This document shows positions 21,090 to 33,345 of a stretch of DNA of 64,000 nucleotides, piece by piece. The DNA comes from Bugula neritina (Eukaryota; Bryozoa; Gymnolaemata; Cheilostomatida; Bugulidae): the NCBI GenBank assembly GCA_964035545.1, contig OZ037768.1, positions 109,501 through 173,500 of the forward strand, in the 5' to 3' direction. The position numbers were made by a program, and so were the translations under genes. The notes under the pieces are model-generated. The model ran no database searches. It was not told the origin of the DNA and saw nothing but the letters and a program-made list of their open reading frames with translations. The first letter of the stretch is position 1; the number at the start of each line of letters is the position of its first letter.

Positions 21090-21625
21090 GATGTTGTCTG
21101 TATAGCAGAGTAGGGGTGACTGTATAGCATAGTAAGGGTGACTGTATAGCAGTGTAAGGGTGAGTGTATAGTATAGTAAGGGGGACTGTATAGCAGAGTA
21201 AGGGTGACTGTATAGCAGAGTAAGGGGACTGTATAGCAGTGTAAGGGTGACTGTATAGCAGAGTAAGGGTGACTGTATAGCAGAGTAAGGGGGACTGTAT
21301 AGCAGAGTAAGGGGGACTGTATAGCAGTGTAAGGGTGACTGTATAGCAGAGTAAGGGTGACTGTATAGCAGTGTAAGGGTGACTGTATAGCAGAGTAAGG
21401 GTGACTGTATAGCAGTGTAAGGGTGACTGTATAGCAGAGTAAGGGTGACTGTATAGCAGAGTAAGGGTGACTGTATAGCAGTGTAAGGGTGACTGTATAG
21501 CAGAGTAAGGGTGACTGTATAGCAGTGTAAGGGTGACTGTATAGCAGAGTAAGGGTGACTGTATAGCAGTGTAAGGGTGACTGTATAGCAGAGTAAGGGT
21601 GACTGTATAGCAGAGTAAGGGTGAT
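21090..21625. repeat. 22-bp minisatellite
   Basis: About 24 copies of GACTGTATAGCAGAGTAAGG plus GT alternate with GCAGTG variants. The 199-residue minus open frame over it is a repeat artefact. Confidence 0.93.
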
Positions 21626-21990
21626 TGTATTAAACTTCATCTCTAGATGTGCTAACACTATACTATATGTTCACCACTAACTGGTTTGTAACAAATAGTA
21701 ATAGGGACAATACAGCAACCAGAAATAACACTTTGCATAAATATTCCAGTATTTATTGCAAATATACATCTAAGAGTGTTGCTACTGCTGTCTCATCTGA
21801 AACTAACAAACATGTATTTTATTTCACATGTAAACACTATAACTAGTAATTAATACATTATATAATATAAAAGGTCAAGCATGCAACTGGTCAACGACAG
21901 AGTATTCAACTCACACTTCACTATCTACAGTTCACCTTATAAAATACTTCCCTTATTTCAGTCACTGCAGCTGCATTCATGTCACTAACT

Positions 21991-23022
21991 TCATTTTCTG
22001 ATGATTTTTCTGGCGAAATTGTCATACTCCGTAGAGTCGACTACGATCTGGGAGCCGTGGTACTTGTTGATGATGTGAAAACTGTACTCCTGTGAGAGAT
22101 ATCTGTGTTTGTCATTAGTACTCAGCCGCACCCCTTGAAACGCCTTGCAGCTCTGCATCACTTCTGTCAGCTGAGCCAAGCTCGGTATGACTGGTTTGCG
22201 ACATGTCGGCCATTCCTCCACTTCCTGTTTACACCATACGTCTGCTGCTGAGGTGGCTGGTCGCTGTGTCAGCAGCTGAGTGTTGCCAGACACACAGGGT
22301 AGTCTCGACGTGTCCGCTGCTCTTCTAGTATCCTCTCTGGAGTTGTGTCCTCTCAGTGGGAGTCTTTCTCTTACCAGCTCTTCCCCCAGGCTGTAGATCT
22401 CCTCCTCCCCCAGGCTGTAGATTTCCTCCTCCCCCAGGCTGTAGATTTCCTCTCTCAACTTCTCTTGCTTATCTGCTGCAGGTTTCATATCCTCACCGGA
22501 TACTTGCTCTGTGCTGCCTCTGCTGCTGCCAACGGACTCTGATGTAGCTGAACCCCTCAGTCTGTATTGTCTGACCGGGGAGTACCTAACTCCTGTTACT
22601 ACGTCATGAAGGTCACTAGTCGCTCTCCTATATGCACCGTCTATCTCCTGCTTCTCACTGCTGCCACAGACTAGGTCAGCGCTGTCTGTCTGTATGTTGG
22701 GGACATTAAGTGACCTGGTAATATCCAGAGTTGTGGTCACTTGGCCCAGCTCTCTCTTCCTATTACGGTGGGCTATTGATCCCGACCAGAGTTTAGCTTT
22801 CCTCTGGTAGACTTGTCTCAAGTGTTCAGTCCGCCATGTTTGACTGGCAGGAAATGCTGCTACACTGCTCTGACATGATTGACTAGCGGTCCGGTCAAGG
22901 TACCTCATTCTATGCTCCTGCTCTTGTGACAGTTTCCTTCTCACAGTTTTGGGAAGGCGGTTTGCTTCAGTAAATGCAAATCTGCTGTCCCTGACAGCGT
23001 CTGTAGGCAGCTGTAACTGCAT
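21991..23022 (-). CDS. Hypothetical 343-residue protein
   Basis: A single uninterrupted frame with balanced, non-repetitive codon use, unlike the array ORFs. I do not recognise the family. It is hydrophilic, rich in Arg, Glu and Ser, with no membrane segment or signal peptide. Residues around 193-222 contain EEIYSLGEE three times in a row, from a 27-bp in-frame coding repeat (GGCTGTAGATTTCCTCCTCC on the plus strand). The C-terminus (HRYLSQEYSFHIINKYHG) looks folded. It could be a whole gene, or a large exon whose 5' exons lie in the unassigned DNA to the right. It neighbours the exons at 23205-23703 on the same strand but those end in their own stop codon. Confidence 0.6.
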   Translation of the reverse strand: MQLQLPTDAVRDSRFAFTEANRLPKTVRRKLSQEQEHRMRYLDRTASQSCQSSVAAFPASQTWRTEHLRQVYQRKAKLWSGSIAHRNRKRELGQVTTTLDITRSLNVPNIQTDSADLVCGSSEKQEIDGAYRRATSDLHDVVTGVRYSPVRQYRLRGSATSESVGSSRGSTEQVSGEDMKPAADKQEKLREEIYSLGEEEIYSLGEEEIYSLGEELVRERLPLRGHNSREDTRRAADTSRLPCVSGNTQLLTQRPATSAADVWCKQEVEEWPTCRKPVIPSLAQLTEVMQSCKAFQGVRLSTNDKHRYLSQEYSFHIINKYHGSQIVVDSTEYDNFARKIIRK

Positions 23023-23204
23023 GTCTCACCTTTCCCCAACTTCTTCTACAAATAATTTGTAATATAATCATAGAAATGCTGTCTTGTTCAACTCAATAAC
23101 TATTAATTGATACGATTATTGCTTCCCTGCACAGCCCAAAGTATTCAGTGAACTCAGTGTAGGTATGCATGTTTTATAACACAACTCTATCCCTTGGAGG
23201 CTCA

Positions 23205-23703
23205 TCAAAAGTATCTTAGTTCTTCCTCCAAACATCCTGTTTCAAGTTTCTCAAAGAGTAACTTAGTCAGTTCACCACAGAGCTGTGCAATACTGACCCA
23301 CTGTGTCGCAGAGCTGACACCCATTATGACTGTCATGGAACTTTTACTATATTTAACCATTTTATTCGCTAGCTTATTAACCTTTTTAAATACACACTGA
23401 AATGTGTCACCACAAACACTCAGATGTGTCATCACAACCACGCAGATGTGTCATCACAAACGCTCTGATGTGTCATCACAACCACTCAGACATGTCATCA
23501 CATCCACTCAGATGTGTCATCACAACCACTCAGCTGTGTCATCACAACCATTCAGATGTGTCATCACAACCTCAGATGTGTCATCACAACCACTCAGCTT
23601 ATGGAAAGCATAGTCAGCACTCACCTCTGTATCGATACTGGCCACCAGATGAATATTGAATCTCGGCAGCAGCAGCTCGTTGTCAAGAAAGTTGACTGTC
23701 AGC
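23205..23703 (-). CDS. Unrecognised gene, last two exons
   Basis: An upstream exon ends at 23626, or 23625 if the last base of GAG is counted, with donor GAG|GTGAGTGC. It encodes VNFLDNELLLPRFNIHLVAS and IDTE. An acceptor TTTCAG at 23397-23402 leads into exon 23205-23396, which keeps phase, encodes KYSKSSMTVIMGVSSATQWV and ends with a TGA. The frames look like a folded globular protein, but I do not recognise it. The 5' boundary of the upstream exon is uncertain: no ATG fits, so earlier exons are missing or lie further right. Confidence 0.4.
23401..23598. repeat. 21-bp repeat in intron of unrecognised gene
   Basis: About nine copies of GTGTCATCACAACCACTCAG, placed inside the small intron between the two exons above. 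Confidence 0.88.
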
Positions 23704-24487
23704 ACTTATTTGATCCTTAAACATAACAGCCAATGATATGCCAGTATCAGTTTGAGTTAGAAGTAAATGAAAGGCACTTATATTGTGTGCACAGAGAAAG
23801 TATATAGCGCATGTATTGCCCTTGTGTGAATAGTATACAGTTAAAACCCTCTTATATTCCTTTCATCACACCTAATCCTATTTATATATTATCTTGACAA
23901 GAAGCTACTATATTATAATTATTTGATTTAGTTTAGTTTATGTTTGTCTCCCAGCATTAATTAATTGATCATTGATTGAGAAAATACAAAGGCAAGGCTG
24001 TGATAATATCAAACCAAAACTTTCCTGCTTTATTGGTGTCCAAACAGTATATATTGTAACCAAATATAAATACCATGTTATACTGGGAGGTGATTTACCA
24101 ACACAAACACATGCACGTGATATTTGTAGTTACTGTGACTAATAAATCAAGGCATGTTCCAACTGTCACTTGAGAGGAGATTTCAAAGATTATTACGTTG
24201 TGATTGTTTCTTGAACACCATAACATATTGCTGCATGGGTGGTGTCGTATTTCTGGCAGCCACGAGAGTGGTGGATACAGCACGCCTCTCACTTATCATA
24301 ATGAAATAACACATAGCAACATTTGACCAGTAAGGTAAACTCTATGCTGTTTTTTTATTCGATTTCTTTCAGTAGAACATAAGAGCTGCTCATATAGAAT
24401 TGTTTACAGCTCATATTTCACAAACAAAGTATCAGATGAGTCACCTTACAGTCTGCAATAATTAATCAGCTTTCCATACCAGCTACA

Positions 24488-24856
24488 GAGATCAGTGAGG
24501 TCTCTACTAAATACTGTATATACTAGCTCTAGAGATCAGTGAGGTCTCTACTAAATACTGTATATACTAGCTCTAGAGATCAGTGAGGTCTCTACTAAAT
24601 ACTGTATATACTAGCTATAGAGATCAGTGAGGTCTCTACTAAATACTGTATATACTAGCTCTAGAGATCAGTGAGGTCTCTACTAAATACTGTATATACC
24701 AGCTCTAGAGATCAGTGAGGTCTTTACTAAATACTGTCCATACTAGCTATAGAGATCAGTGAGGTCTCTACTAAATACTGTCCATACTAGCTATAGAGAT
24801 CAGTGAGGTCTCTACTAAATACTGTCCATACTAGCTATAGAGATCAGTGAGGTCTG
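24488..24856. repeat. 44-bp minisatellite, 9 copies
   Basis: Each unit contains CTAGAGATCAGTGAGGTCTC followed by TACTAAATACTGTATATACT. The flanks (23720-24487 and 24857-25265) show no gene. A C-rich run lies at about 25028-25045. Confidence 0.93.
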
Positions 24857-25265
24857 TAGATTATCGGATAACATTTTAGAGCGTATGAATCAAGTAAACA
24901 TTTCAACTGATGAAATCAATAAAATCTTTTACTGAGAGGTCAATGAAGTTTCACTGAAGAGATCAGTGACTGGGGAATGTCTTGTTATGAACAGGGCTAC
25001 ACTATGCTACACACCCACATCTCTGCACCCCCCCCCCCCACCCCTGCACATGCTGTACACTAAGATAAGTCTGGGACAGAGGCAGTTTCAATGTGTAACT
25101 CTGGACATAAGAGAAGTGCGTGCATAGTTATATCTCTGAATAATCTGTTATACTTGGATAGACAACTCCTACTTGTTCAGCAGATGGGTACACTACTAAC
25201 CTAGAACTCTAATCCACAGGATGTGATAACACAGGAAGTAGTGCACAACATTGTTCGAGTAAATA

Positions 25266-25271
25266 TTTATT
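25266..25271 (-). terminator. Possible polyadenylation signal of CCDC113
   Basis: TTTATT on the plus strand is AATAAA on the minus strand, about 420 bp downstream of the CCDC113 stop codon. Confidence 0.35.
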
Positions 25272-25315
25272 TACATGATATTATACAATACATCTTATGT
25301 TCTGGAGATTTTATA

Positions 25316-25466
25316 ATATAATATATTACTCGTATATATAATATATTACTCGTATATATAATATATTACTCGTATATAATTATAATATATCACTCGTATA
25401 CATAATATATTACTCGTATACATAATATATCACTCGTATATATAATATATTACTCATATACATAAC
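25316..25466. repeat. About 20-bp AT repeat
   Basis: Seven or eight copies of ATAATATATTACTCGTATAT in the probable 3' region of CCDC113. Confidence 0.85.
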
Positions 25467-25692
25467 ATGCAGAGTTTTCATCATATGTATGTATTAGAAT
25501 CACAACAAAGCTGCAAGACCATATACTCTGCAGATATACTCTTGGTCAGGTTTCTACAGATACACCCTTGGCCAGGTTTCTGCAGATATACTCTTGACCA
25601 GGTTTCTGCAGATAAACTCTTGGCCAGGTTTCTGCGAATACACCCTTGGCCAGGTTTCTGCACATGTATATTAATGTGAGTCATCTTTTGAG

Positions 25693-28600
25693 TTAAGCGA
25701 ACATCTGAGACGCAGTTTGACTCTCCATTTGGATTTTTGACCACGTCTTGCGGTGAGTGTTAAGAGCCATCTGAAATACATTGGGGTCAAGGTCAAGTTG
25801 ATTTCTAACACAAGTTCATCAACACCAAACGCTGACACTGTGACACCAGCTGCTGCCTTAGTAATGATAGAAACTTACCTCAGCAATGTCAACTTTCCTC
25901 TCCCAACTTTTCACCTTCTTATTCAACTCGTAGAGGTCAGCTTTTTCCGTGACGTACTCCATCACCTCAGGGACCTGTGGCAAGTATGACATGGTATGAC
26001 AGAGTATGGCAGAGTGTGACAGAGTATGACATAGTATGACACAGAATGACAACTCACCCTGTAATCACTGAGCTGTTGTCGGTACTTCTTGTTGATATTT
26101 TCCGCTTTTACTCTTTCTTCTTCAACCATTTTAGTTTCAGCATCAATGCGAGTGAGCAACTCAGCCCTGGAGCTGGTTTCCTGCTTCAGTCGGTCTGACT
26201 CTAATGTCAGCGTATGAAGTTTTTTCTGCAAAACATAATTCCCTAACTCTCACTTCACTGCTCACTAACGTATTACTACGTTGCTTATGTATTACTACAC
26301 CCTAATCTTCGTACTCATGTATTACCACGTATGTTGAACTGTTTACTCAAGTTTCTCTACACCACCCTACCTTATAGGAATTCAGAACTTGCAAAGTATT
26401 GGTAGCCATTAGCTTAAGTCTCAGTAAATCCTGGTTTCTCTCCTCAATCTTCTCCAAATACTGACTGTTTTCAATCTTCAACTGTTGAAAATCCACTTCA
26501 TTCAAAACTTCTCCCATCTCCTCCTTCTGCTTCAGCTGCATGTGAAGCTTCTTCTTCTGAACTTTTAGAGTGGAGTTTTTCAACTTCAACTTTTCAATCA
26601 AAGTTTCCTAAAATAAATAAACAAAGTTTTCTTCTGTGTATTACTAAAATGGTTCGCTGTTATGGGGACGGAGCAATATTCCGAAGGCCCATTAGTCCGA
26701 AGGCCCATTAGTCCGAAGGTCTATTAGTCCGAAGGTCCATTAGTCCGAAAATTAGTAGACACATGATAGTAAAGAGCATCCTCACTGAGAATATCATTGA
26801 TTTCACTCACAATCTAGTTTAAGTTTTTGCTCTGTTAATGCTGTATGTGGGTGGCATGCGTGTTGCCTACTTGCGATTGTTTAGCCTGAGATTACACTAT
26901 GACCAGAAAACAGCTGCCTCAATTAGGGCTGCATCATCTATCAACATTCCATTATGGCTGCTTTATAAACAAAGTACACAGCAAGCTATTCACTAGCCTG
27001 TCAGCTAGCAAGCCTGTAATTAGTATGTACACATCAGTATCTTCTCATCTCTAAGTGTTCACTGAAGCATGAAGTGCTGCGCAATGATGATAACTTATGA
27101 AAAAAAAATCATATTTGCAGTGTATAAATCACTTATATTTTATAGAAAATCTATGAAAGCTATTGAAAATTTCAAAAAAGTTGCTTTGAGGAACAGAAAG
27201 ATCTACAACATGGTTTTTAAGGCAGCTGTTTTCTGGTCATAGTGTAATCTCAGGCTAAACAATCGCAAGTAGGCAACACGCATGCCACCCACATACAGCA
27301 TTAACAGAGCAAGAACTTAAACTAGATTGTGAGTGAAATCAATGATATTCTCAGTGAGGATGCTCTTTACTATCATGTGTCTACTAATTTTCGGACTAAT
27401 GAACCTTCGGACTAATGGACCTTCGGACTAATGGACCTTCGGACTAATGGGCCTTCGGAATATTGACTAGTCACCCGCTGTTATACCTAGTTCCGTCACG
27501 TACTCATGTAGAACCTAGGTGTTAGGTGAACCTTGAAACAATGTCCAGATGGAAGACCTGAAACCTGTTAAATAAACCCATTAATAACGCAGTTTTGTTG
27601 AAAGAACTTTTGAGCGTCGCTTCCTTTTGAGTGTCGCTACGTAGAAGCTGTGAACTCTGCTAGCTGTTTACCAGGTAAACTGAGTTTGATGTAAATTTAA
27701 GAATAAGTTAAATACTTAAATATGTTCAAATTAAAATAGAACAAAACAACAATGAAAGTAGAAAATAAATATAATAACTAATTAAATTGCATTTCATACT
27801 CACTCCGACAGTAAATCAATCTAAATACAAACATCCATTTGATTAAAACAAAATATATATTTTATAGCATTGCCTTATTAAGTAAGTAATAAGGAGCATG
27901 AGTCAAACTCACAACTACAGTGAGTAGATAATCACTGTGAGTCATATCATCTACAGTACTACACTGAGTAGTCATAACTACAGTGAGTAGATAATCACTT
28001 AATAACTTAATAAGAAAAGGAATGAATAATTACCCGAGCCCGTAGTTTGTCTTCAAAATATCTGCAGACTTTCTCTGCTACGACTTTGTTAGTCTGGGAG
28101 TTAACTGCCCCCTTCCCGATGTCTCGGTCAAACTCATAGTGCGACTTTCTAATCTCCCCTAGCCTTAGCTCCGCCTCCTCCATCTCGGCCTGCCCACAGA
28201 TCAATATATGTAGCCTCAGTATATAATATCAGTATATAATATCAGTATATAGTATCTGTATATAGTATCAGTATATAGTATCTGTATATAGTATATGTAT
28301 ATAGTAACTGTATATAGTATCAGTATATAGTATCAGTATATAGTATCAGTATATAGTATATGTATATGGTATCAGTATATAGTATCAGTATATAGTATAT
28401 AGTCTCATCTATTCTATCCATCCTAAGAAATTACTCAGCTCTCATGGTGGTACATCATATGCTTAGACTCTAGCAAATTGTGAAATACTAAATTACATTT
28501 TCAGTTTAACTGGAACTGTCTGGGATATTGCTCAAAACTGCCATCTTTCTGCACACTTTCAGAGTTGTCTTACCTTGTAATTGTCGACTACTTTTTCTGA

Positions 28601-29866
28601 CTCATCCTCATGGCGTGTCTTGTCATCTTTTATCTCTTCAATTTCTCGCTGAGCGATGTCACATTTTTGCTCAGCGCGCAGACTCTGCATTTTGTCCGCC
28701 CTGTCTGTCCTTGACCTTGACCTACGTCTGCACCATTAGAAATTAAAACTAAACTCTTGAAACAACATAATACAGCGTATCAGAGTTTATTGCTTTGAAC
28801 TGACTGCAGAGACTTGTGACTCAGTTAATTCTTTGAATTCTTTCTATTAATAATTTAACTTATGCAATTCTAGCATTATGATTTTTCTTTTACAAATAAT
28901 CGTTTTGAAAATTTTTTTGACAAAAACAGAAATAGTTTATACCTGTTGCCTCTAGCAACCGGGGCATCCTGTATAGCAGTAGAGTTGTTTTGCTGGCTTT
29001 GGTTTGGCTGCTGTATAAGTGCAAGCTCACCAGCATCAATTCGACTCATGTACTTTTCAAACATTGACGTCTCAGTCTTGAGTATGGCATTAGATCGTCT
29101 GCAATATAGCATAAATTGATAAACTAATGGGTTTTTAATTAAATGTTTCATTCAAAGTAACATTAAAATAATAATTATATAAAAAAATATTTAGTAACTT
29201 CACAAATGAAATAATACTCGTACTATCGTAGTAAGATCAATGATCAACTTGTAACTCCAAGTATATGTGCTATGTTGAAAACCATCAGCAATGATGATTA
29301 ATTCAAATAACTTTCCAACAAAGATTTACATCCTAACAAAAGAAAATGGTCAAAATGACATTTACAGAAAAAAAAGATCAAAATAAACATTAAACTTTTT
29401 ATAAACTAATAATCATGAATATTGGAGTGTTTGGCTTAATAAACACACAGTCATAGATTCGAGCTCCAGTAAAGGCCATTGGTGATGTTGGAAAAGTGTT
29501 GTCAAAATTGCGCCTCATCCTTAATTCTGTGCCCCAGGCCCATCTGAATATCAATAAGTCTTTAGCCTGCGCTTTAACAAACCCTTTCCATCAGGGATTC
29601 TCAAGGGATAGTGACTATAAACTTGCGTGAACTTTTTATATAAAATACTAATATTATTTTAGTTTCACTACTAGTATTAGTATTTATTATTATATACAAT
29701 TTCAATTTGAATAACATTTACATTAACATAGCGTTGATTCACAAGGAATTTGTGCTTACAATGTTGTCTCTACTAAATCTTCTAATTTATCATATGGTAA
29801 ATCTTGCAGCGGATCATCTTGAAGCTCATTGCTAGTATCAATACTCATTGTTTCAGATTCAGCCAT
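25693..29866 (-). CDS. CCDC113: CCDC113 / CFAP263 ciliary coiled-coil protein
   Basis: Component of ciliary axonemes and centriolar satellites in animals, related to CFAP263. Eight exons: 29760-29866, 28943-29098, 28574-28727, 28034-28189, 26371-26607, 26058-26225, 25879-25974, 25693-25770, all in phase. Family signatures include AILKTETSMFEKY, RRRSRSRTDR, VDFQQLKIENSQYLEKIEER, NTLQVLNSYK and the C-terminal NTHRKTWSKIQMES. Most of the protein is predicted coiled coil. I took the start at MAESETMSID, because the upstream in-frame methionine lies in sequence unlike the family. It is head-to-head with CSNK2A. An 812-bp foldback element sits in the intron between 26607 and 28034. Confidence 0.93.
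26664..27475. mobile_element. Foldback (long inverted repeat) element with 9-bp target duplication
   Basis: Two arms of roughly 270 bp are near-perfect reverse complements around a central spacer. For example, AGCCTGAGATTACACTATGA near 26885 is matched inverted by TCATAGTGTAATCTCAGGCT near 27240. Each arm starts with a few tandem copies of CCGAAGGCCCATTAGT. The direct repeat CGCTGTTAT flanks the element at 26655-26663 and 27476-27484. No transposase is present. A 9-bp duplication with long terminal inverted repeats is the pattern of non-autonomous Mutator-like elements. Confidence 0.8.
28205..28402. repeat. AT-rich minisatellite in CCDC113 intron
   Basis: About 14 copies of TATAGTATCAGTA lie between exons 28034-28189 and 28574-28727. 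Confidence 0.85.
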
Positions 29867-31272
29867 GGTTGAGAAATTGTGTGAGTTAGAAAAGCCACTA
29901 ACAATAGAAATATTCCAATACTGACGTGAGTGACTTTTGAGTAACACTCGTACTGTTGTTATGGTTACCGGAATTGAATTTTACTCTCCTACCAAAAGTA
30001 AAGAGCTTTAGTTTTATCTTTTTTTGGTGTGGCAATAAATAAAATATTTATTTGCCTAAAATGTTTTGATTTTTTAATACTTTGTTTTAGAGTTGCCAAT
30101 GAAGAGAGTGGTCCGCGTGCTGACCTCGTTTTCGCGTCACCACCGGTGGTCGGCCATTTGCAAGCAACGACCCAAAACTATTTCCTTCCTCACAATAGTG
30201 TGGTATCTAACCTTGTATATGCTACGCATAAATACTGGATAAAGTTAATCGTTCATTGTTTTTTATTTGGGTAGGCTATGATCTGTTAGTTATGATTGTA
30301 AAGTTTACTACAGCAATTTTTTCAACCAATCAGTGACAATATATCTATTTAATTATAATATGAATATCATTTTCAATATGAATATCAATAGACAAATTGA
30401 AATTGGGAACCTTAACGGTAATGAATCTCTTCTCAGTCTGACCCTCATTCCGACTCTTTGTCTTGCAAGACTCACGGCTACCCGATAGGCGCTTTAGCGA
30501 GAAACAGTATATTTGTGCTACAGTTTCAATTTAAACCTAACAAGTAACAACTGTTCCGTTCTCAAGATGAATAAAATGAAATGCTAGTTTAAGTTTTAGT
30601 TAAAGTTTAATTTGAAGTAAATTGAATATGTAAAACTTTTAAATTACATTTTGATTTACTTTTACATTTAATTTTGCAATTACATTTAGTTGTAATGTGA
30701 TATCAGTGATATCAGTTTGAGTTTCTAATTGATTTAGTGATTTACGAATATAACTATAAGGATCTTCACTTCTAGTTCTTAAAAAACTAAAAGTGAAAAT
30801 GTTCAATTTGAAATTGAAGTTTCAGCATTGTCTTTGTGACTCATTGTGATTGATTCAATTATTGCTGTTCACTGTGTTTGTGATATTCATCAATATTTTG
30901 CAATACAGACAATTAATGTTATCATTAGGATCTTTCAAACTTTCATATTACGGATTAATGGTAGTTGTACCAAATTTAATAGGTCAAAGCGAGAATGAAC
31001 ATTAGCTAAATATAATTTAACTAAATATCATTAGCTTACTTTTATTTTTGCCTACACTTTTATTTTTTCATAAATTACTGCTACACTTATTCTTACGATT
31101 ATTAGTATTTCCTTAATTTTTACTGTAATTAATGGTGTGTTACTGACATTAACTAAGAGTCGAACGATTGTGTAACTGCCAGGTGTAGGTTAGCTACCAG
31201 TCTCATTTTGATTTTCACTTTGACTTTCCCTCATATCATGGCGTAATTATATAATTATAATATAATTGCCAT
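29867..31272. other. Spacer between CCDC113 and the transposon
   Basis: The divergent promoter region of CCDC113 and CSNK2A. No exon is seen. The sequence is AT-rich, with a more GC-rich patch at about 30105-30175 that may mark a promoter or first non-coding exon. Confidence 0.45.
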
Positions 31273-31274
31273 TA

Positions 31275-33343
31275 GGGGAAGGTGGGGTAAGTTGGGTCAA
31301 GGGGCAAGTTGGGTCAGGCCATTTTCTCAAAAACTGTAATGCTATGAAACTAAATAGTTAGGTAAAGAAGTAAAGGCCAAACTAAAATAACTTCCTGCTA
31401 CTACAACACTATCAAAAAAGAGGTGAGTGAAATATTAGCTAATATCAATATTTTTGCTTCATTTGACATTCTGTTCACCAAAACAGTAAACCAAAACTTT
31501 GTCATTAAGCATGAGGATAGAGTGCTGATGTGTTGTGTCATGAATGCTTAAGTAGTTAGCTTATATTTGGTGGATTATAAAACTTTCTAAATTAATTTTT
31601 TCATGCAAAAATTACATGCTTTACAAAATTGCTGCCAATGGGGCAAGTTGGGTCAAAATTTTGGGGCTAGTAGGGTCAGTGGCCCAACTTGCCCCAAGTC
31701 ACTAAACATAGTGTTAATGTAAATTTATTGTTGCAGATCGTGATACTGGATAATCACTGCTCACATATATCCTTAGAGTCTGTAACTCTTGCTAAAGAAT
31801 CAGGAGTTGTTCTACTCACCTTGCCACCACATACTTCACACCGATTACAGTCTCTGGATAAAGCTGTTTTCGATTCAATGAAAACATACTTCAACAAGGC
31901 AATGGATAACTTGATGATAACCTATCCGAACAGGAGCATAAAAGTACAAGACATTGGCGCCCTAACAGAGCGAGCATTTGGGCAAAACATGACTGTATAA
32001 CATCAGGCTTTCGCTCATCTGGCATATTCCCATCAAAAGCAGGCATATTTACCGACGCCGACTATGTTCCAACCGATGCTATGGACAAACATCAAAGAGT
32101 GATCAATGAGCAAGATGATCTAATTCGAATTAGCCAAGTTCATCTCACCCAACTTTATTCCAGATTCCAATCTACAATCCAAGCACGCCTAGTACTTCTG
32201 GTTAATTGGTAGGGGCTACCTCTCAGGATACTTCTATTTCACTGGTGGTGGCTACCTCCAAGCAGCCTATTACCCCTCAAGATATTCTCCCCTTACCCAA
32301 AGCTGCTCTACACAAAGATGGAGCTCCCAAAAGAAAGCGGGTAAAGACCGCTATACTGATAGACACGCCAGAGAAAGAAAGAATCAAACACGAATGAGCA
32401 GACAAGTTGAATAAAGGAAAGGAACGACCTAAGCGTAGGCCTATACAGAAAGAGCCAGAATCCTGCAGTGAAGAAGATGAGCAGAACCATATAGTTTTGC
32501 TAGAGACAGACAGCGATTCACCATCTGAAGCGGAAGCAGAAGAACAGGATGTGGCAGATGTAGAAGAAGGGGCGTTTGTGGTGGCAAAATACAAAGGAAA
32601 TCGTTCAACCATAGGTTTTTTTGGAATGGTGGTTGGCTAGGATGAAATAGATTGGAGATTGAACTTTTACAAAAAGACTCCACAGGGCACATTCTCTAAG
32701 CCATCATAGCCAAACATATATGCAGTAGAGGCTGAGCAAATTGTTAGAGTGCTGGGGGCACCTGTCTCAACTGGAACAACTGTTCGAACTATAGGCTGTG
32801 TTAGTTTTGGCAACAAACTAGATGGCATGGGCTTTGAGTCCAGTTAGTTTTCTTGATGCCTTTATTAAATAAAAATAATAGCCCCAAGCAGATTCGGTTT
32901 ACTTCTTCGTCCATTCCTAGAGTTTAAACTCAAATAATCTCACTAACTTTAATGATGACTGGGGGCCCATGTTACAAACTTTGTATGTTTTTCTCAAACT
33001 AATATGCTGTTAATCATTACTTAGACCTAATGAACATTAATAAACTGAATTTATTTCAGTGATATTTTAGATGCCATAGTAATGAAACAGTGACCCAACT
33101 TGCCCCCATTTGTTTTTGGTGGTGACCCAACTTACCCCTCATGCGAGGTAAGTTGGGTCAGAAAAAAGGTTTTACGGTATTATCTGTAGCTGACTAAATG
33201 TTGGTGTTGCCTCAAAATAAAATTGGGTTATTGCAGATAACATGTTAATCTATCTTTATGACAAACAGTTTGATATTTACATGCTTAGATTGGCCACCAC
33301 ATTAAAAAAACCAAATTTTGACCCAACTTGCCCCGCCTTCCCC
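31275..33343 (+). mobile_element. Pogo/Tigger-like DNA transposon, defective
   Basis: A 2069-bp element flanked by TA on both sides (31273-31274 and 33344-33345). The terminal inverted repeats run GGGGAAGGTGGGGTAAGTTG (left) against the reverse complement of CAACTTGCCCCGCCTTCCCC (right), continuing with GGTCA. Inside is a transposase fragment with ILDNHCSH and PPHTSHRLQSLD, matching the second and third parts of the DDE_1 catalytic domain. At least six extra copies of GGGGCAAGTTGGGTCA-like motifs occur in either orientation near both ends and internally, perhaps transposase binding sites. Confidence 0.85.
31736..32640 (+). pseudogene. DDE_1 transposase remnant
   Basis: The frame from 31736 encodes the middle and end of a pogo-type DDE domain and stops at 32000. 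The adjacent frame then continues with family-typical SGFRSSGIFPSKAGIF near 32005-32055, which shows a frameshift. A Lys/Glu-rich tail follows in other frames to 32640. The DNA-binding N-terminus and the first catalytic Asp are absent. A good acceptor (TTGTTGCAG) just before 31736 suggests that the fragment was once a downstream exon. Confidence 0.75.
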
Positions 33344-33345
33344 TA

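Noticed and set aside
24095-24292. 65-codon minus-strand frame with Cys and Trp residues
   Set aside because: Short, with no splice partners found and no recognisable domain.
29756-29947. Upstream methionine (MLLKSHSRQYW...) as CCDC113 start
   Set aside because: The extension does not resemble the family N-terminus. MAESETMSID gives an acidic start like other members.
32277-32692. Minus-strand frames inside the pogo-like element
   Set aside because: They are shadows of the transposase tail on the other strand.
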